Source: Channallabes apus
Lineage: Eukaryota; Chordata; Actinopteri; Siluriformes; Clariidae
NCBI GenBank assembly: GCA_030522415.1
Contig: CM060118.1
Location: 15,070,651 to 15,134,650, forward strand
DNA length: 64,000 bases
Reading direction: 5' to 3'
The translations under genes and the position numbers were made by a program. Positions 1 to 11,165 of this stretch are shown piece by piece. Under the pieces are notes generated by a model that saw only the letters and a program-made list of their open reading frames with translations, did not search any database and was not told the DNA's origin. Within the stretch, counting starts at the first letter, position 1; each line of letters opens with the position of its first letter.

Positions 1-958
1 AACATATCAGATAAGTGCATTGTAATCCTGTGGAAGTCTATAGACACTTTGGTTGTATTCAAAAGGTTGAAGTTTTCATGTCCATTGTGGCAACATTCAA
101 TTACATTTAGTAGTTGTAATAAATTAGACATTGCCTCCGGGAGAAAAGGGCAGTGCAGCTTTGTTGGCCGGCTATGCGACCGGGATAATATTTTTTACTG
201 TCCTTGACAACATACTTTATGACCTGCCTAAGTGCCTGAGCCGAGGGTAGATAATGGAATTGTGTTGTGAGTATCTCCGTTTCTCTCCTGTTTAACCCAA
301 GAGAAATGTCACAAAGCTTTTCCATGTAATAAGAGATGAACACACCTGGCAGGGCTGAGTCAGCAAAGGCCTTTTGGTAATTATAGCATGAAGGTAAATG
401 ACAGAAAGGCGTGAATTTGGTAGCGTGGGCTAAACAAACCTTTGAGGATTATAGCAATTTTCATTCATTAGCAGCCGAGAATAGAGCTGGAATATACAGT
501 CGTACACTTGTATACCTTCATTTAAAATAAATCAATGTTAAATTATTGATTATTCAATTATTGGATTGAAATCTAATTATTTCTCTATGATGTCCATTAG
601 TACAAACACATGAACATTTTTTTTATCTCTATTGTTTGGTTTGATGTTGAAATAAGGAATGAAGCACAATGGGAATTGCTGTTGTTGGGAAACTACCAAT
701 GATGGGTTGGCGTGATACACCACTGATAATTACTTTTCAATTACAGAACCCCCTAAGGTGTTTATTTATTCTTCTTTTAGCACCAAGATTTGTCAATGAT
801 TAAAAGATTTTAGTGGTTACGAAACTGAAATGTTAATTATTACTTGTCAAAGTCACACAGATACTTGCGCTTGCCCATTTTTCCTGCTTCCTACACATTA
901 ACTTTGAGAACAGACCGTTTATATCCTGCCTGTTATTAAAACATTCATGATTTTCAGT

Positions 959-1260
959 AGGCGGCACTGTGGCTTAGTGATTAGCACTGTCGCTTGGTGG
1001 GCTCGATGCCCCTCCCCGTGCTTGGTGGGTTTCCTCCGGGTACTCCGGTTTCCTCCCACAGTCCAAAGACATGCAGATTAGGCTGATTGGCGTTCCCAAC
1101 TTGCCTGTTGTGTGTGAATGTGCATGTGTGTCCAGTGATGGATTGGCACCCTGTCTAGTCTGTACCCCACCTTGTGCCCTAAATCTCCTGGGATAGGCTC
1201 CAGGCCCCCCGTGACTCTGTACACAGGATAAAGTGGTATAGACGTGAGTGAGTGAGTGAT
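959..1260 (+). repeat. tRNA-derived SINE (family A)
   Basis: The head carries an A-box-like GTGGCTTAGTGATTAGCA. It is followed by the body shared with about fifteen other copies here: the exhortative words TGGGTTTCCTCCGGGTACTC, CAGTCCAAAGACATGCAG and CCTGGGATAGGCTCCAGGC, ending in a (GAGT)n tail. The B-box region is partly deleted, so this copy is probably an inactive fossil. Family A is my label; the name of the described teleost family cannot be set without a library search. Confidence 0.85.
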
Positions 1261-1554
1261 TGTTAGTTAAAACCCATATGAAAGCAAAACAGCCTTAGTA
1301 ACCTGTTAAACACCACCTAGAGCCTAATACAGCAAGATAAACAGGCAGTTCTCTCCTGAGGTTGAAATGTTAAAATATAATACTGCATTATACCCTAAGT
1401 GCTAATTACCCGGTCGGAGTATTTGACATCGGTGCATTCGTCAGATAAATAGAAAATGGGATACCTGCATTATGTAAGCGATAAGCTAAGCAGGTAACTA
1501 GGGTTGAGTGATGTATATTTTGTGCGTCTCAAACAGCAAACTGAATACACAAAA

Positions 1555-1712
1555 ATACATTTAGTAGACACCCTTATCCAGAGTGACTTTAATTTTTATC
1601 TCATTACACATCAGAGGAGTTAAGGGCCTTGCTCAAGGGCCCAATAGGGACCACTTGGTGGTCATGGGATTTGAACCCGGGACCCTCTGATCTGTAGTCT
1701 AATACCTTATTT
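1555..1712 (-). repeat. tRNA-derived SINE (family B), reverse orientation
   Basis: Read on the minus strand, the copy has a B-box-like GGGTTCAAATCCCATGACC. It continues into GGGCCCTTGAGCAAGGCCC and a tail resembling the CTCTGGATAAGGGTGTCT found at the 3' end of fish L2-type LINEs (UnaL2-like). The same module recurs at 43317, 45325 and 51550. Sharing an L2-type tail is known for several fish SINEs and suggests mobilisation by an L2-clade LINE; that is inference. Confidence 0.75.
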
Positions 1713-2517
1713 TATTACATTTTATTTATTATCCCCAGTTCTAATCAGAACTGCTATAAATACCCAACATATCGTGGCAATCAGAGTGTACACTTGACAG
1801 TGCAGTGATAGAACAGGTGTGTGTTGTTTTGGGGCCTGAAGCTCCAACTTGTTGCAGACATCCCTGAATCAAATGCTCACCATGCTGCGTTGTCAGCTCA
1901 GAGTCACCACGTGTCTCTCGTTTTCAGCTCAGTTTAACGTCTTTTGTGTTGTCTCGTAGAGGGACAATGAAAGGAGGAGTGAGAGGAGTGTGTTCTAATC
2001 CGGACTACTTCTTCATGGTGTGTGACAGAATAAAAGAGCCCCTGTCACATCTGAAAGAGCCATCCAGTCGACCTGAACATAAATTGTCACCATGTGTATG
2101 AAGGGAGCATGTCAACCAGTCCGCTGTGGTTTCACACTGGTGTTGGAATTTACTGTGTTGGAAGGGTGTCTGATTTAAGCTTTGTGATTTTACATATAGC
2201 ATTAAAGCCACTCAAGAACACATGACGTGTATTAATCGAGCATGATGATAAAATATGGAATACGGTGATATTTGATATTAGGGCCAAACTTGGTCATATG
2301 ATTGATTAGCATTAAAAAAATTTGTAATGCATAAAAATTTCGACTATTTTTCTATTTTCAGTTCAGTAACCCAGCTGTGTGTGATAATGGCATGTTTAAC
2401 ACTGATAATAGGATTGAGCAAACATCACCAAGTGGGGTACGGCAAGTTTCATTATTCAAAGCTTTTCAGAATGGAAGTTGGATAAAACCAAAGCATACTG
2501 TACATAAGCAAGGAGAT

Positions 2518-2785
2518 GTTTGAGTGGTGGCTAAGGCCTTGTTCGTTTTAAATTTTCGGATCTAAGGATCTTGGTTCGAGCCTTGGTGCCCACGGCGTTG
2601 CCACACCCCATCCTACCCAGCCATTTCATGCATTGCCGGTCCCATTCGGGAGGTTTTAATTGAACATTTACTGTATTAAATGTTAATGTTTAAGATATTA
2701 TAAAACTGCTTAATCTGTTTCATCTAACCACTTTGTCATGCATTTAATTATTCCAACATTGCACATTTATAAGTAAATGGATTAA
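2518..2785 (-). repeat. hAT-like element fragment with SINE-like core
   Basis: This stretch is the reverse complement of parts of the elements at 29064 and 45059. Shared words include the tRNA-like GATCTTGGTTCGAGCC, the segment around GTTGCCACACCCCAT, and ATTCCAACATTGCACATTTA near 2750-2775. Both terminal inverted repeats are missing, so the copy is truncated at both ends. Confidence 0.65.
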
Positions 2786-4220
2786 CAGCACTAATTATTG
2801 TATTACTAGTTCATTGTGTTGGTGTTTAAGATTTATTCCAAAATCTATTGGGTGTGCAATTATCTGACATGAACATGTCATTGACATGCTCCTTAAATCT
2901 ACCGTCTGAAATTATAATGATATAGAATTATAGATTATATGAAATACTACACTACATAACAGTGAATAATCTGATGTAAAGGTCAAAAATGGAATAGTAT
3001 ATGGATATATTTTTTATCATTGTAAGACAGAGCAGCTTAGCCCTTCTAGGCGATACTGTACTGTATATACCAGTCGCTCTTCCACTATTTGATTCTCCAA
3101 AGCTCTTTTTGATTATATTAAATGATAGAGCATGAGACTATTTATGTTCCCACTGAATGCTTTTTCTTGGGTGATAAAATCTCTACATGTAAACAGTTGA
3201 GCTTGTGTTCTTGCTGTTATTTGCTTTAGTGTGGTTAAGGTCATTCCCTGAATAACCCTGCACTAATAAATGCGCTCTGCCTACAGAAACAGACGGTGGT
3301 GATAAAGGAACCCCATAGAGACTGTGGTTTATAGTAACTACACATGGGGACAAAAAAAGCTGCCTTAGAGCTGCAGGCAGCTTGGATATTGTGCCGATAA
3401 TGCCTCACAGAGGTGAGCGCGGCTTTTCTGAGGGATCGGTAGGGGTGAGGAGGAAAAAAAAAGGTGGAGTTGACACCAGCAGGAGACTCTTTCTGCATAC
3501 ACCCCCACTGCATGCACAAGTGAGAATGGATGAATGCGATTTGGTGCAGGTATAAGAAACTGCTGCAGAGGTGAGAAATAATGAGCTGCTCCTGCTGAGC
3601 TCTTCTCTCTCGCTCGCTCTCTCGTGCTGCTCCTTCTTTCCAGACTGAAGTCTCTGTCGTATTGTTGTACAAGAGTAGTGCAGCTTCATAATTCTTAATT
3701 CTGTCGAGCAATAATTTACCTGTGATGGCTGGGGAAATCCCTGGAGGAACCCTGATGACAGCTTCATTCGTGGCCTCCTTAATGCCACGTGTCTGTTCTG
3801 TCTCTGGCTCAATCCTCAAAAGCACCATAAAATTCCTCAACCAAGACGTATTACAGTGTTGCGCTGCGAGTTTTTTTCAGTCCGCGCCTCTCTTGCTAAC
3901 AAGTGTTTAGTGGACCTAATGAGCCGAGTGACACATACAACACAGTGTTAACATTCGGACACTGTTAACATGGGGTGATCCACACGCTTAATAAAGCACG
4001 CTGTGTCTCTCCGGTGTCCGATTTAGTTTTCTGCTCACCAAGTATACAGTACATCGCAGGCAGGAAAATAAAAAATAAAAACGAAAGCGAGAAAGCATCT
4101 CCGCTGCATTGCTTTGTTGTGCCCGTCTGACTGTGCTACTGTAGGAGGCAAGTAAAGAGAAAAAGCTCTTTGACCCGTACACTGAATGCATCTCAAGGCT
4201 CATTGTTTATTCTGTTGCAG

Positions 4221-4348
4221 AAATCGAAAAGTACGAAGGTGACGAGCTTAGGAAAGACGGCGAGGTGAAGAAATACCTGGATGTCATCAGCAACAAAAAC
4301 ATCAAGCTGTCAGAGCGAGTGCTTATTCCTGTGCAGCAGTACCCGAAG
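4221..4348 (+). CDS. KHDRBS2: KHDRBS2 coding exon (exon 2 by mammalian numbering): QUA1 end and KH start
   Basis: KHDRBS2 (SLM-1) is a nuclear STAR-family RNA-binding protein related to Sam68. It binds UAAA-type motifs in pre-mRNA and regulates alternative splicing in neurons. The exon is 128 nt: the last two bases of a split Glu codon plus 42 codons. It encodes the QUA1-to-KH linker, then YLDVISNKNIKLSERVLIPV and QQYPK, the first KH beta-strand region. The acceptor is TTGCAG and the donor AAG|GTACGT. KYLDVISNKNIKLSERV matches KHDRBS2; KHDRBS3 has a different sequence there. The linker (YEGDELRKDGEV) is the most fish-specific part. The next exon, 27 kb downstream, continues in phase 0. Identification rests on remembered family sequence, not an alignment. 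Confidence 0.93.
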
Positions 4349-6118
4349 GTACGTCCCACAGTGCTCTGTTTTGGGGATAATTACATGAGTAATGACTAAT
4401 GATGCGACACCTAAATCAACGGTATGCTCATAAGGCTGCTGCTGGAATTTCTATTCTATTCGGGGTTCTTAATTGTTATACAATCCCTATATCATACCTG
4501 CTGTTTTTATAATCGCTACATATTTCAAGAACCACGCCGTAAAAAGATGCTTCATCTCAGGGCTCTGATGAAATATGGCGCCGTTCCTGTTGCTCCCGTG
4601 TGTGTCCTGTTATTACTAGAAAATTATGTTTTTCATTAAACCCTTTTTTTTTTTTTTTTTTGCCACCTAGCTCCCTTTACACTTTACTCAGATATGGCAG
4701 TTTCGGTGCACCCTTGCGGCTGTACGTAAAATTATTTGTGCCGGGAGTTAAAGAGGCAGGAAATCATTTTATCTGCCAACACTATCAATTTTGTGTCCTG
4801 TTACCGTTTGTGACTGAGTGGAGAATCTGGCAGACCTCATTCCAATATCCCCAACCCACCCCACCCCTCATCTCATGTGGCTCGGTGTCTCACTCTATAA
4901 CATCTCGAGGTCTTTTATACGCACGGAGCAGCCGAGCTCTCGAAATCCCTTATCAAACATAACAGTTCGGGCGCTGAAGGGATTCTGTTTTATAAACTCG
5001 TCAATAACTGGATTATTAGGGGGGAAATGTATGAAATAAATTCCGCCTTATTCGAATCATTTGCAATTGTATTACAGCATTAGGTATTATATGAGTGACA
5101 CTCAAAGGAAAGTATGGCTTTGTGTAAATATGTGCTTTCGCCAATATTCCAATCTACATTCCAGCTGAGCCATCGAAAGTCCCTAAGAAGGCCGTAATCT
5201 GTGTTTCCCTGCTTGGAGAAGGTTTTTGTACAGTGTGTTAAGCAGAGATATGGTGTCCTTTCGAATCGCTGTGATGAGTCGTGGTAGTGCACACCACATG
5301 TGTGCCAAAGTCCTAGAGATAACCACACAGGCGCCGATCCTAAGACTTGGTGAGGAAGGCGAGATTTAGAGCTGTTAATATTTATACATGAACAGAAATA
5401 CAGTGTTAAGTATCAGCATTTGTATTTCAGAAAATAAGCCAATATCTGATGAATAAGTAAAAAAAAGTTATATGGTACAGTCTAAGAAAACAAAAATACA
5501 AAAAAATAAACAGATCTACTGTATCTGTCTTCTATCATATTAAATTATCACATCCTGATACCTGAACCTATTCAAACCTTTATAATCGAATAACAGTAAA
5601 ATGACTGGATGGTTAATATTTACTTTTTAATAATGAATTAAATATTTTTTTAAGTAATAACTTGAAAGGTTATATTCGGTTAGTTGTAAAGTTACCACTT
5701 CTGATTAGGACTATACAGTATGTACATTCTGAACAAATGAGAATTTGATTTGACACAGGGAGAATAGACATTCTGTATTTCTTTACCCGTGGTTCACTTT
5801 TTTCTTTTTGGTTATTTCCTACAAACCCTGTATTTTTGCAAACAGAGCCAATAAATGAAAAAAAAGTCAGAAAAAAACACTTTCTGGCCCCAGTATTTGA
5901 GCCGCCTTTAGCTAAACAATTTACATACAGTACCTCAAGTGATTGAATAGGAAGGAGGATCTGCTACAAAAAATGTGATATGGCATATTTGAAGAATTGT
6001 AGTAATTTATGTACTGTGGTCCATCGGGTTACAACCCCTACTAAGGAGAGTACTGGAACAAATAATAATATAAAAATTATATATATATACTGTAATTGTG
6101 TGTGTGTGTATATATTAT

Positions 6119-7700
6119 ACAAACCGGATTCCAAAAAAGTTGGGACACTAAACAAATTGTGAATAAAAACTGAATGCAATGATGTGGAGATGGCAAATGT
6201 CAATATTTTATTCAGAATAGAACATAGATGACAGATCAAAAGTTTAATCCGAGAAAATGTATCATTGTAAAGGAAAACTATGTTGATTCCAAATTTCACG
6301 GTGTCAACAAATCCCAAAAAAGTTGGGACAAGGCCATTTTCACCACTGTGTGGCATCTCCCCTTCTTCTTACAACACTCAACAGACGTCTGGGGACCGAG
6401 GAGACCAGTTTCTCAAGTTTAGAAATAGGAATGCTCTCCCATTCTTGTCTAATACAGGCCTCTAACTGTTCAATCGTCTTGGGCCTTCTTTGTCGCACCT
6501 TCCTCTTTATGATGCGCCAAATGTTCTCTATAGGGGAAAGATCTGGACTGCAGACTGGCCATTTCAGTACCCGGATCCTTCTCCTACGCAGACATGATGT
6601 TGTGATTGATGCAGAATGTGGTCTGGCATTATCTTGTTGAAAAATGCAGGGTCTTCCCTGAAAGAGATGACTAGATGTTGTTCTAGAAGCTGAATATATT
6701 TTTCTGCATTGATGGTGCCTTTCCAGACATGCAAGCTGCCCATGCCACACGCACTCATGCAACCCCATACCATCAGAGATGCAGGCTTCTGAACTGAGCG
6801 TTGATAACAACTTGGGTTGTCCTTGTCCTCTTTGGTCCGGATGACATGGCGTCCCACATTTCCAACAAGAACTGCGAATCGTGACTCGTCTGACCACAGA
6901 ACAGTCTTCCATTTTGCCACACTCCATTTTAAATGATCCCTGGCCCAATGAAAACGCCTGTGCTTGTGGATCTTGCTTAGAAATGGCTTCTTCTTTGCAC
7001 TGTAGAGTTTCAGCTGGCAACGGCGGATGGCACGGTGGATTGTGTTCACTGACAATGGTTTCTGGAAGTATTCCTGAGCCCATTCTGTGATTTCCTTTAC
7101 AGTAGCATTCCTGTTTGTGGTGCAGTGTCGTTTAAGGGCCCGGAGATCACGGGCATCCAGTATGGTTTTACGCCCTTGACCCTTACGCACAGAGATTGTT
7201 CCAGATTCTCTGAATCTTCGGATGATATTATGCACAGTTGATGATGATAACTGCAAAGTCTTTGCAATTATTCGCTGGGTAACACCTTTCTGATATTGCT
7301 CCACTATCTTTCTGCGCAACATTGTGGGAATTGGTGATCCTCTACCCATCTTGGCTTCTGAGAGACACTGCCACTCTGAGAAGCTCTTATATACCCAATC
7401 ATGTTGCCAATTAACCTAATTACTGTTAATTGGTCTTCCAGCTCTTCGTTATGCTCAAATTAACTTTTTCCAGCCTCTTATTGCTACTTGTCCCAACTTT
7501 TTTGGGATTTGTTGACACTGTGAAATTTGGAATCAACATATTTTTCCTTTAAAATGATACATTTTCTTGGATTAAACTTTTGATCTGTCACCTATGTTCT
7601 ATTCTGAATAAAATATTGACATTTGCCATCTCCACATCATTGCATTCAGGTTTTATTCACAATTTGTTTAGTGTCTCAACTTTTTTGGAATCCGGTTTGT
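6119..7700 (-). mobile_element. Tc1-type DNA transposon A (DD34E, defective)
   Basis: The left end ACAAACCGGATTCCAAAAAA at 6119 is mirrored by the right end ending GGAATCCGGTTTGT at 7700. The terminal inverted repeats are about 210 bp. Each holds a second internal copy of the motif (CCCAAAAAAGTTGGGACA near 6313; its complement near 7492), the IR/DR structure of many fish Tc1 elements. The element sits in a TA-rich microsatellite, as expected for a TA-targeting transposon. A transposase gene runs on the minus strand but is frameshifted. Confidence 0.93.
6340..7349 (-). pseudogene. Tc1-type transposase (element A), frameshifted
   Basis: The gene is read from ATG at 7349 down to a stop at 6340. 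The first frame (7349-6564) encodes a paired-type helix-turn-helix region (GVTQRIIAKTLQLSSSTVHN), the LWSDESRF block with the first catalytic Asp, and MVWGC. Near 6650-6665 the homology moves to the next frame (open over 7083-6340), which carries QQDNARPH with the second Asp and SPIENIW with the Glu. I count 34 residues between those two acidic residues, so it is DD34E. A one-base change is enough to explain the break. Such proteins cut and paste the element at TA sites; this copy cannot make a full-length one. Confidence 0.9.
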
Positions 7701-7707
7701 TTGTGTA

Positions 7708-7722
7708 TATATATATATATAC

Positions 7723-7775
<53 letters not shown>

Positions 7776-7776
7776 T
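7708..7776. repeat. (TA)n/(CA)n microsatellite
   Basis: A run of alternating TA, interrupted by one ACG, passes into (AC)n directly beside the right end of Tc1 element A. A matching TA/TG tract borders the left end (6078-6118), consistent with insertion into a pre-existing simple repeat. Confidence 0.95.
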
Positions 7777-8511
7777 TGTATATACTGTTGGCGCTGGGCA
7801 ACTTACATATTTTTGATAAGAAATTTCATATTTACAACTGCAGCCTGATTTATCCTTTGTGACAAAAGTGCAACGGGTGGATTTATAGCAGTTTTCAAAA
7901 TAATATAGAATTATCAGTCCAAAAGAAGTTTAATGTAATATTTTGTATTTGTGCCTTTAAATAACCTCGACGAAAACATGCACAAAGTATTCTCTATTTA
8001 TGAGAAATACTTGCTTCTTTTGAAAAAAAAAAAAAGAAATTTCTCAAAACTGCCAGAATGGATTTATCTCATATTGCAGTGAAACCCCTCATTTGTTTCC
8101 ACCCCCTCGCCATCTATTCCAGTAACTACATTCATTGTCAGCTCTCAGCCTAGGTCTGCTTTAGACCTCTAATATTTATAGCGCACTTCCAGATACGAAG
8201 CCATGAACACTTATCACATAAAAAGATCCGTGAGAATCTTCTGCCTGTTTAACACATTCTATAATACTTGTTCACTGTAACTGAAAAATAAAACACACTA
8301 GTCTAGTCAGACATGCTCTGGTATTTTGCAGACACACACATATTCATAAACACACACTAATAAAAGTGTGCATTCAGAACTTTAGTTTAAAAATGATCCC
8401 TAAAACATGAAATACAGGTATGTTTTTCAGATATGATAACTATGTATGTATTCATATGTTGTACTGTAGCAGATTTAATAAATGCAAGACATAAAAAATA
8501 AATTCACTATA

Positions 8512-10061
8512 CAGGGAGTGCAGAATTATTAGGCAAATGAGTATTTTGTCCACATCATCTTCTTTATGCATGTTGTCTTACTCCAAGCTGTATAGGCTCG
8601 AAAGCCTACTACCAATTAAGCATATTAGGTGACGTGCGTCTCTGTAATGAGAAGGGGTGTGGTCTAATGACATCAACACCCTATATCAGGTGTACATAAT
8701 TATTAGGCAACTTCCTTTCCTTTGGCAAAATGGGTCAAAAGAAGGACTTGACAGGCTCAGAAAAGTAAAAAATAGTGAGATATCTTGCAGAGGGATACAG
8801 CACTCTTAAAATTGCAAAGCTTCTGAAGCGTGATCATCGAACAATCAAGCGTTTCATTCAAAATAGTCAACAGGGTCGCAAGAAGCGTGTGGAAAAACCA
8901 AGGCGCAAAATAACTGACCATGAACTGAGAAACGTCAAGCGTGCAGCTGCCAAGATGCCACTTGCCACCAGTTTGGCCATATTTCAGAGCTGCAACATCA
9001 CTGGAGTGCCCAAAAGCACAAGGTGTGCAATACTCAGAGACATAGCCAAGGTAAGAAAGGCTGAAAGACGACCACCACTGAAAAAGACACACAAGCTGAA
9101 ACGTCAAGACTGGGCCAAGAAATATCTTAAGACTGATTTTTCTAAGGTTTTATGGACTGATGAAATGAGAGTGAGTCTTGATGGGCCCGTGGCTGGATTG
9201 GTAAAGGGCAGAGAGCTCCAGTCCGACTCAGACACCAGCAAGGTGGAGGTGGAGTACTGGTTTGGGCTGGTATCATCAAAGATGAGCTTGTGGGGCCTTT
9301 TCGGGTTGAGGATGGAGTCAAGCTCAACTCCCAGTCCTACTGCCAGTTTCTGGAAGACACCTTCTTCAAGCAGTGGTACAGGAAGAAGTCTGCATCCTTC
9401 AAGAAAAACATGATTTTCATGCAGGACAATCCTCCATCACACGCGTCCAAGTACTCCACAGCGTGGCTGGCAAGAAAGAGTATAAAAGAAGAAAAAGTAA
9501 TGACATGGCCTCCTTGTTCACCTGATCTGAACCCCATTGAGAACCTGTGGTCCATCATCAAATGTGAGATTTACAAGGAGGGAAAACAGTACACCTCTCT
9601 GAACAGTGTCTGGGAGGCTGTGGTTGCTGCTGCACGCAATGTTGATGGTGAACAGATCAAAACACTGACAGAATCCATGGATGGCAGGCTTTTGAGTGTC
9701 CTTGCAAAGAAAGGTGGCTATATTGGTCACTGATTTGTTTTTGTTTTGTTTCTGAATGTCAGAAATGTATATTTGTGAATGTGGAGATGTTATATTGGTT
9801 TCACTGGTAAAAATAAATAATTGAAATGGGTATATATTTGTTTTTTGTTAAGTTGCTTAATAATTATGCACAGTAATAGTCACCTGCACACACAGATATC
9901 CCCCTAAAATAGCTAAAACTAAAAACAAACTAAAAACTACTTCCAAAAATATTCAGCTTTGATATTAATGAGTTTTTTGGGTTCATTGAGAACATGGTTG
10001 TTGTTCAATAATAAAATTATTCCTCAAAAATACAACTTGCCTAATAATTCTGCACTCCCTG
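8512..10061 (+). mobile_element. Tc1-like DNA transposon B (DD37E, defective)
   Basis: The termini CAGGGAGTGCAGAATTATTA (8512) and its complement ending CTGCACTCCCTG (10061) are flanked by TA on both sides (8510-8511 and 10062-10063), the Tc1/mariner target duplication. A second inner copy of the motif, ATAATTATTAGGCAACTT near 8696, pairs with AAGTTGCTTAATAATTAT near 9850. The inverted repeats are therefore about 190 bp with internal direct repeats. The transposase gene lies on the plus strand and has two lesions. Confidence 0.93.
8730..9733 (+). pseudogene. DD37E Tc1-like transposase (element B), nonsense plus frameshift
   Basis: ATG at 8730 opens a frame that meets TAA at 8766-8768 (codon 13). 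The same frame continues to about 9189 with a helix-turn-helix (STLKIAKLLKRDHRTIKRF) and the LWTDEM block holding the first catalytic Asp. One base appears missing near 9190. Homology then runs in the next frame to TGA at 9731-9733, with MVWAG-like LVWAG, MQDNPPSH (second Asp) and NPIENLW (Glu). I count 37 residues between the last two acidic residues. That spacing defines the DD37E (TRT-like) group, distinct from the DD34E copies A and C here. Confidence 0.88.
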
Positions 10062-10717
10062 TATTTCAGCAGGTCCCTGTAAACAGCAGTACTGTAGGTA
10101 TTAAAATCACACTTTTTGGTATTAGACCTGCATTTCTCTGCAGACGTGGTAGAAATACGCAACAAGGTATTTAGCGTTTTCAATTCGTCAATACCACATC
10201 ATCACTGACCATAAAGAAAACATTGTTCTTCCCATGATCTTCGGTAAATTTGGATGACATAACTTACTGTTGAACATGTGACTTGTTAAATATTGCAAGT
10301 ACTGTAGACATGAATGGACCTGAAAAGAATCATGTTTTTTTCCAGTCAGGTTTCTGAGTGGTTGCGGAATGTTGAGACTTTCATTTCAGAGGATGATTCC
10401 AGCGAACAGCAGCAGACTGTCTGAATGAAGAGTGAGGGATCAGACAGGACACACAACAGTGACAATCAAATGTCTGCCACTGCACTGGAAAATGGGCCAT
10501 GTCTGGTTGTTTTTTCTGCTTTTTGCTTGAGGTCTAAAGTAGGTCGTTTTGCTGCTTTTTAAAAAGTCAATTTCCAGGGTTGCTAACTTTGACTTTGTTG
10601 CTGGTTGATTTGTCAAATTTGTAGACATGTTTAGCAACTTTATTACAACAAAAACCTTAGTGACAAATTTAACAACTTGTTTCAGACGAAGTAAGCGATG
10701 ACCACAGTTTGATTTTG

Positions 10718-11062
10718 TAACGGTGGTGTAGTGGTTAACACTGTCAGCTTGCACCCCTAGGGTCCGGGTTCGATTCCCAGCCAGACTCGATTCCTGTCTC
10801 TGTGTGCATGGAGTTTGCATGTTCTCCCCTTGTTTGGTGGGTTTCCTCTGGGTACTTCGGTTTCCTCCCGCAGTCCAAAAACCTGCAGATTACTGGAGTT
10901 CCTGAACTGGCGTTCCCAAAATGCCCGTAGTGTGTGAATATGTGTGTGTGTGTGACCGATTGGCACCTTGTCCAGGGTGTACCCTGCCTTGTGCCCTAAA
11001 CCTCCTGGGATAGGCTCCAGACCCCCATGACCCTGAAATGCAGGGTAAATAGGTATCTATGA
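10718..11062 (+). repeat. tRNA-derived SINE (family A), near full length
   Basis: The A box is in ACGGTGGTGTAGTGGTTAAC and the B box in GGGTTCGATTCCC. The body shows GTTTGCATGTTCTCCCC, TGGGTTTCCTC, CAGTCCAAAAACCTGCAG and CCTGGGATAGGCTCCAG in the family order. The expected (GAGT)n tail is replaced by an imperfect ATCTATGATGATC. Confidence 0.9.
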
Positions 11063-11130
11063 TGATCTAGTTAGTTGACCAACTAATCGGATTGGATAAG
11101 AGTCATTCAACGAGTGGTGATAGAGTATAA

Positions 11131-11165
11131 CAACACTGGGACATTTAAAAAATGTCCCAGTGTTG
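11131..11165. repeat. Perfect 16-bp inverted repeat with 3-nt loop
   Basis: CAACACTGGGACATTT at 11131-11146 is followed by AAA and its exact complement at 11150-11165. The 35-base palindrome would form a strong hairpin in RNA or DNA. The arm contains CAGTGTTG, the end motif of some fish hAT elements, so it may be a collapsed pair of transposon ends. Confidence 0.9.

Larger units (their letters stand above)
1..4220 (+). other. KHDRBS2: 3' part of KHDRBS2 intron 1
   Basis: This AT-rich stretch lies upstream of the first recognised coding exon and ends in a good acceptor (pyrimidine-rich tract, then TTGCAG at 4215-4220). I looked on both strands for the expected first exon, which would encode the acidic QUA1 start of the STAR family, and did not find it. 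It therefore probably lies further upstream. Contents are two tRNA-derived SINEs and a hAT-like remnant, listed separately. I see nothing recognisable in 1-950, 1260-1550, 1715-2515 and 2790-4220. Open frames here are short or overlap without protein-like features. Confidence 0.6.

Noticed and set aside
3241..3840. 199-residue minus-strand frame upstream of exon 2
   Set aside because: A second overlapping frame of similar openness exists, the composition is not protein-like, and no domain is recognised. One part has a donor-like CAG-GTAAAT, but no matching acceptor supports an exon.
1..4220. KHDRBS2 first coding exon
   Set aside because: I searched for the expected acidic QUA1 start followed by a donor and found no matching frame. 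The exon is probably upstream of the window.
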